Positions 59,889 to 64,000 of a DNA stretch of 64,000 nucleotides are shown here, in pieces. The notes beneath the pieces were generated by a model, which had not been told where the DNA came from, ran no database searches, and worked only from the letters and a program-made list of their open reading frames with translations. The DNA comes from Streptomyces ochraceiscleroticus (GTDB lineage Bacteria; Actinomycetota; Actinomycetes; Streptomycetales; Streptomycetaceae). The stretch is from positions 124,001-188,000 of the forward strand of contig NZ_JOAX01000026.1 of the NCBI RefSeq assembly GCF_000720485.1. Direction: 5' to 3'. How positions within the stretch are numbered: position 1 is the first letter of the stretch; each line of letters starts with the position of its first letter. A program made the translations under genes and the position numbers.

Positions 59889-60427
59889 GTCATGCGCTCC
59901 CTGGTCGTCACTGAGCAGCTGCCTGATCTGCGCTGTCTGTCGGGCTGTGGGGGATGTGGGACCACTCCGGTGTGCGGGCGGTCCCTTCCGCCCCACCATA
60001 GTGCCGTGTTTCGCGGCGGCGGCCGGGCGGATCCCGTGGTCCGGGGGGCGCTGCCGGCCGGCCGGTCCGGTCGGGACCCGGCGGGGCTCCCCGGGAAGAC
60101 GCCGCTCACGTACGGATGGTTGCCCTCCCGGCCGATCGCTGACCGGTCACGGAGCGATCTTTGGCCGATCATGGTTCACAAGCAGCCACTTTTGCATACA
60201 TCGGTGACCGAACAAGATCACTGAACGACAGTCGCCACGCGTCTTGTCGGTGGCAGGTGCGAGGATGCTCTCCAGCACGGCAGCGGTGGGGACGGGGGCG
60301 CTGCGCCGCGGCGTGCGGCGTGCGCATGCACGCGGACTTGGACTTGTACGTGCCGACGTGTCCGGGCGTGGTGGGGGGAGGTACTGGGCCCCGCCGCATT
60401 GCCGGGCGGAAGGGACCGTTGACGGCG
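59889..60427. promoter_or_regulatory. Divergent promoter region of pkaA and the FHA-FtsK gene
   Basis: 539 bases without a convincing gene. 60140-60240 is markedly less GC-rich (TGGTTCACAAGCAGCCACTT, TTTGCATACATCGG) and is the likely promoter zone. Short ORFs on both strands here lack ribosome sites and coding bias. Confidence 0.45.
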
Positions 60428-63400
60428 ATGCAGATCCGGCTGACCGTCCTCGGGCCGCGCAGCGGCCACCCCACTCGGGCCTGCGACGTGCTCGTGACGG
60501 CCCCTGCCGGGACGGCGCTCGCGGCGGTGGCCAGCGGCCTCGCGGCGGCCGTCGCGGGCGCCGGCGCGGACGTCGGCGGGGCCGGCGCAGGCAGCGGTCC
60601 CGTCGTGCTCTACGCGGGGCAGGAGCGGCTCGACGTCCAGCGTGCCGCGCTCGGCGAGCCGCCCCTCATAGACGGTGCGGTCCTCTCCCTCCAGGGCCCC
60701 GGTCCGGCCCCGGCGCACGGCCTGCCGGCCGGTCCCGCCCGGCTGCGGGTCGTCTCGGGCCCGGACGCCGGCGGTGTCCATCTGCTGCACGGCGGCCAGA
60801 TCCGCATCGGCCGCTCCACGGACGCGGACGTGCCGCTGGACGACCCCGACGTTTCCCGGATGCACTGCGCGGTCACGGTGGCGGCGGACGGCGCGGTGAC
60901 CGTGGCCGACCTCCGCTCGACGAACGGCACGGCCGTCGACGGCGCCGACCTCGACGACCGCCCGGTGCCGCTGCCGCCGGGCGCGCTGCTCCGGATCGGC
61001 GAGTCGGCGCTCCGCCTGCAGCCCTCCCCCGGCGCCCCCGACCCCGTGCTCGCCGCCACCCCGGACGGCGAGGGCCGGCTGCGCGTGCACCCGGCGGGCG
61101 GCGGTACCGAGGGGCAGCGCCCGCCGCACGGCACCGGCTCCTCCCCTGCGCACGGCAGCGAGCGGCACGACCACGAGACGGCCCCCGGGCAGGACCGCGC
61201 GGGTTCGGCCGGCGGGAGCCCGGCCGCGGGTGCCTGGAGAGCGGAGGCCGCCCGGCCGGCCGGGCACGGGGCCGAGCCCCCGGCCGCGGCGGGTCCGTAT
61301 GCCGCGGGGACGCCGGGTGCGGAGGCGTACGCCGCGGGCGCGCGGTCGGCCGAGGTCCACTCCCCCGACGCCCGCGCCACGGGACGGCCCGCGCCGGACC
61401 CGTACGCGCCGGATCGGTACGGGACGGACCAGTACACGCCGGCGCAGTACGCGGCGGACCAGTACGCGGCGGACCAATACGGGGGGGACCAGTACGGGAC
61501 AGGACGCCAGGACCAGTACCGCGACCGGCAGTACGGCCAGCGACACGATCAGCAGCACGACCAGCCGTACGGCGCCGGAGCGGGTGGTGCGCACGGCCAC
61601 CCCGCCGACGGCGCCGACGCCGCGCCCGGCCCGGGTTCCGGCCGCCGGGGCACCCCCGTCCGGGGCACCCCCGCGCCCGATCCCCGTTCCGCCGCGACCC
61701 ACGGCGGCGGGCAGCCGCTGGCGGCCCCGTCCGCACCGCCCGGCGCGCAGCCCATCGGCAGTGCCGAGCCGTCCCCCGGCGCCGGGCAGCCCGCCGGGCC
61801 CGAGGCGTCCCGCAAGCCCACCCGCCGCGGCGGCGGCTGGAGTGCGTGGGCGCGGCGGCTGGCCGGCGGGCGCGGCGCCACCGAGGACGCGGCGGACGCG
61901 GAGGCCGCGCGGCAGGCGGCCGGGTACGGCCCCGGTCCGCAGCCCCAGGCCGGCGCGGCCCCCGGCGCCCTGCCGGGCGACGCCCGTATCCCGGCCGCGT
62001 ACGGCCGCTGGCCGGACGCCGCCACGATCCTGCTGACCGCGCTCGGCCCCGGCCCCCGGCTGTGGGAGCGGGAGGCCGGGCATCCGGACGCGCTGGCCGT
62101 CCGGCTCGGCACCGCCGACCGCGACGGCAGCCGCAGCGCCGTGCCGGTGACCGTCGCGCTGCGCTCGGCCGGGTCGCTGGGCCTGGCGGGGCCGCGCCCC
62201 CGGCTCGCCGGGCTGGCCCGGGCCGCGGTCGCCCAGCTCGCGGCGCTGCATGCGCCGGGCACGCTGGAGATCGTCCTGCTCGCCGCCGACCGCGCGCGCG
62301 GCACGGCGGAGCGCCTGGAGGAGTGGTCCTGGCTCGGTTGGCTGCCGCATGTGCGCCCGGCGCACGGTCAGGACTGCCGGCTGCTGCTGGCGTACGACAA
62401 GGAGCAGGCGGCGGCGCGCACGGCCGAGCTGGTCCGCCGGCTGGACGACGGGCCGCTCGGCCCCGGCTGGGCGAGCGCCGACCGGTCGGCGGTGGCCGCC
62501 GCCGCGGCCCGGCACCAGGGCCCGTACACCCTCGTGATCGCCGACGGCGATCCCGGCACGGCCGGGCTGCGGGAGACCGTGGCCCGGCTGGCGGCGGGCG
62601 GCCCGTCGGCCGGCATCCATGTGCTCGCGCTGGCCGAGACCCCGGCCGCCTCGCCCCTGTATCCGCTCACGGCGACGTACGAAGCGGCGCGTGCCGCGTC
62701 CCCGGCCTTCGGGGAGTGCGGCGCGCTCGCGGTGCTCAGCGGTGACGTGGCCACGGCGCTGCGCGTCGTCCAGCCCGCCGCGCCGCTGGCCCCGGGCAGC
62801 AGCATCGCCGTGAACGGCGTCCCGCAGAACGGCTCCGGGGCGTATGCCTCGGGGGCGAACGGCACGGTCGCGACGGTGGACGCGGTCTCCGCGCCGTGGG
62901 CCGAGCGGTTCGCGCGCGCCCTGGCGCCGCTGCGCGAGGCCGATACCGTGCGGGCGGGCCGCAGCACGCGCAGCGCCGCCGTGCCGCTGCCCGACAGCGC
63001 CCGGCTGCTGGACGAGCTGGGGCTGGCCCGTGCCACGCCCGCTTCCCTGATGGCCCGCTGGGCGGCCGCGGCGGACAGCGAGGAGCCCGCGGCCGCCGCG
63101 GTCCTGGGCGCGGGCCCGCACGGCCCGGTGTACGCCGACCCGGCCGTCGACGGCTGCCACTTCCTGCTGGAGGGCGGCCCGGGCACGGGCAAGACCGAGC
63201 TGCTGCGCTCGATCGCCGCCTCGCTGGCCGCCGCCGACCGTCCGGACCTGCTCTCGCTGGTCCTGGTCGACGGCGCGGGCACGGAGCGCGGCGAGGGCCT
63301 GCGGCTGTGCACGGACCTGCCGCACGTCACCGCGCATCTGGCCGCCTCCGACCCAGTACGGATGCGGGAGTTCGCGCAGGCGCTGGTCTCGGAGCTGAAG

Positions 63401-64000
63401 CGGCGCGCCGAGATACTGGGCGGCACGGGCTTCGCCGAGTGGCGCGCCAAGCACGTCGCGGCGCCCCGAGTGGTCGCCCCGCGCCGGTCCGCCGAGGGCC
63501 GTACGGCAGCGGCTGCGGGCGCCGCCGCAGAGATCCCCGGCTCCGCGGCGCCCGGCGTGCAGGACTCCGGCCTGCTGGACGCGCCGGCGACGAACACGCT
63601 GCGGCTGCGCCCCCGTACGCAGGGCGCGCCCGGTGCCGAGGAGGCCGAGCGCCCGGCAGCGGCGGGCGAGGGGCTCGCGGCCGTGTCGCCGATGACCCGG
63701 CTGTTCGTGATCGTCGACGACTTCGACGCGCTGGTCGCACCGGCGCTGGGCAGTACGGGGCGGCCCGCCGCCGGGTCGGTCGTGCGGGCGCTGGAGGCGG
63801 TCGCCCGGGAGGGCGCCGCGCTCGGCGTGCATCTGATCGCCGCGACCGGCCATCCGGACCGCACGGCGGCCACCGCCACGGCTGAGCGGGCCGGGCTGCG
63901 CGCGCGGCTGGGCGCGGAGGGCGACCCGGCCGAGGAGCCGCTGCCCATCGGGCGCGGACGGCTGTACCGAGCGGCCGACGGCTCCGCCACGCCCTTCCAG
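60428..64000 (+). CDS. FHA-domain protein with FtsK/SpoIIIE-type ATPase domain (3' end outside window)
   Basis: The frame stays open for 1191 codons to the last base, so the protein continues. MQIRLTVLGPRSGHPTRACD is a ubiquitin-like/FtsK N-terminal region. An FHA domain lies at about 105-185 (GGQIRIGRSTDADVPLDD, SRMHC, STNGT at 164-168), which normally binds phosphothreonine. Residues about 215-500 are disordered, including Tyr/Gln repeats (QYAADQYAADQYGGDQYG). A P-loop ATPase domain follows: Walker A GGPGTGKTELLR (Lys922) and Walker B LFVIVDDFD (about 1092-1100). This layout resembles EssC-type coupling ATPases and single-chain actinomycete FHA-FtsK proteins. Divergent from pkaA, so phosphorylation-dependent partnership with PkaA/PkaB is plausible. 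Confidence 0.85.
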   Translation, partial: MQIRLTVLGPRSGHPTRACDVLVTAPAGTALAAVASGLAAAVAGAGADVGGAGAGSGPVVLYAGQERLDVQRAALGEPPLIDGAVLSLQGPGPAPAHGLPAGPARLRVVSGPDAGGVHLLHGGQIRIGRSTDADVPLDDPDVSRMHCAVTVAADGAVTVADLRSTNGTAVDGADLDDRPVPLPPGALLRIGESALRLQPSPGAPDPVLAATPDGEGRLRVHPAGGGTEGQRPPHGTGSSPAHGSERHDHETAPGQDRAGSAGGSPAAGAWRAEAARPAGHGAEPPAAAGPYAAGTPGAEAYAAGARSAEVHSPDARATGRPAPDPYAPDRYGTDQYTPAQYAADQYAADQYGGDQYGTGRQDQYRDRQYGQRHDQQHDQPYGAGAGGAHGHPADGADAAPGPGSGRRGTPVRGTPAPDPRSAATHGGGQPLAAPSAPPGAQPIGSAEPSPGAGQPAGPEASRKPTRRGGGWSAWARRLAGGRGATEDAADAEAARQAAGYGPGPQPQAGAAPGALPGDARIPAAYGRWPDAATILLTALGPGPRLWEREAGHPDALAVRLGTADRDGSRSAVPVTVALRSAGSLGLAGPRPRLAGLARAAVAQLAALHAPGTLEIVLLAADRARGTAERLEEWSWLGWLPHVRPAHGQDCRLLLAYDKEQAAARTAELVRRLDDGPLGPGWASADRSAVAAAAARHQGPYTLVIADGDPGTAGLRETVARLAAGGPSAGIHVLALAETPAASPLYPLTATYEAARAASPAFGECGALAVLSGDVATALRVVQPAAPLAPGSSIAVNGVPQNGSGAYASGANGTVATVDAVSAPWAERFARALAPLREADTVRAGRSTRSAAVPLPDSARLLDELGLARATPASLMARWAAAADSEEPAAAAVLGAGPHGPVYADPAVDGCHFLLEGGPGTGKTELLRSIAASLAAADRPDLLSLVLVDGAGTERGEGLRLCTDLPHVTAHLAASDPVRMREFAQALVSELKRRAEILGGTGFAEWRAKHVAAPRVVAPRRSAEGRTAAAAGAAAEIPGSAAPGVQDSGLLDAPATNTLRLRPRTQGAPGAEEAERPAAAGEGLAAVSPMTRLFVIVDDFDALVAPALGSTGRPAAGSVVRALEAVAREGAALGVHLIAATGHPDRTAATATAERAGLRARLGAEGDPAEEPLPIGRGRLYRAADGSATPFQ

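Noticed and set aside
60218..63853. Minus-strand frame of 1211 codons opposite the FHA-FtsK gene
   Set aside because: Arg/Gly/Ala shadow with no domain. The plus strand has FHA and Walker motifs in one uninterrupted frame to the window end.

Overview
The window is chromosomal DNA of a high-GC actinomycete, almost certainly a Streptomyces. Codon use is strongly GC3-biased with frequent GTG and TTG starts. The gene content includes an SsgA-like sporulation protein (SsgG), the paired eukaryote-type kinases PkaA and PkaB, an ECF sigma/anti-sigma pair resembling SigU/RsuA, the HemD-like nitrate regulator NnaR beside NarK, a subtilisin inhibitor and an LAxTG (class E sortase) surface protein. From memory, the gene order follows the S. 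coelicolor core around SCO2918-SCO2975; I could not check this by alignment.

Layout. 1-8 kb: NAD salvage (end of pncB, pncA), a secreted M6 metalloprotease, and two RDD membrane proteins with low-complexity N-termini. 8-14 kb: ssgG, a TPR protein, a flavin disulfide oxidoreductase, a small L7/L12-like membrane protein, a GlcD-like flavoprotein, and hppD with a divergent Lrp/AsnC regulator. 14-18 kb: a four-gene osmoprotectant (glycine betaine/choline type) ABC operon with overlapping junctions. 18-24 kb: a Lon-like secreted protease, an IclR regulator, a DEAD-like helicase, an MFS exporter and a hydrolase. 24-25 kb: tRNA-Cys followed by a lower-GC, start-less ORF remnant. 25-31.6 kb: a three-subunit xanthine dehydrogenase-family operon with an enormous disordered 2Fe-2S subunit and a molybdenum subunit whose active-site motifs are degenerate. 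32-38 kb: SSI inhibitor, DUF3039, YqgE/AlgH, murA, HU, malic enzyme and a cold-shock protein. 38-49 kb: a HelD-type RNA polymerase helicase, sigU/rsuA-like genes, a CGNR regulator, nnaR-narK, LysR/MFS and a secreted esterase. 49.5-56.5 kb: tmRNA, smpB, a C-terminal processing protease, ftsX, ftsE, a Gly/Asp-repeat LAETG protein and prfB. 56.6-64 kb: pkaB, pkaA and, divergently, an FHA-FtsK ATPase cut by the window end.

Functional links. The last 8 kb is a plausible phospho-signalling unit: two Ser/Thr kinases beside a protein with a phosphothreonine-binding FHA domain and a P-loop ATPase. tmRNA and SmpB are adjacent and act together in ribosome rescue. NarK and NnaR are tandem, with a GlnR-box-like array between them. 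Most transcription units end in strong GC-rich hairpins; in two places the stop codon itself lies in the loop. No CRISPR array, insertion sequence, rRNA operon or biosynthetic gene cluster was seen.
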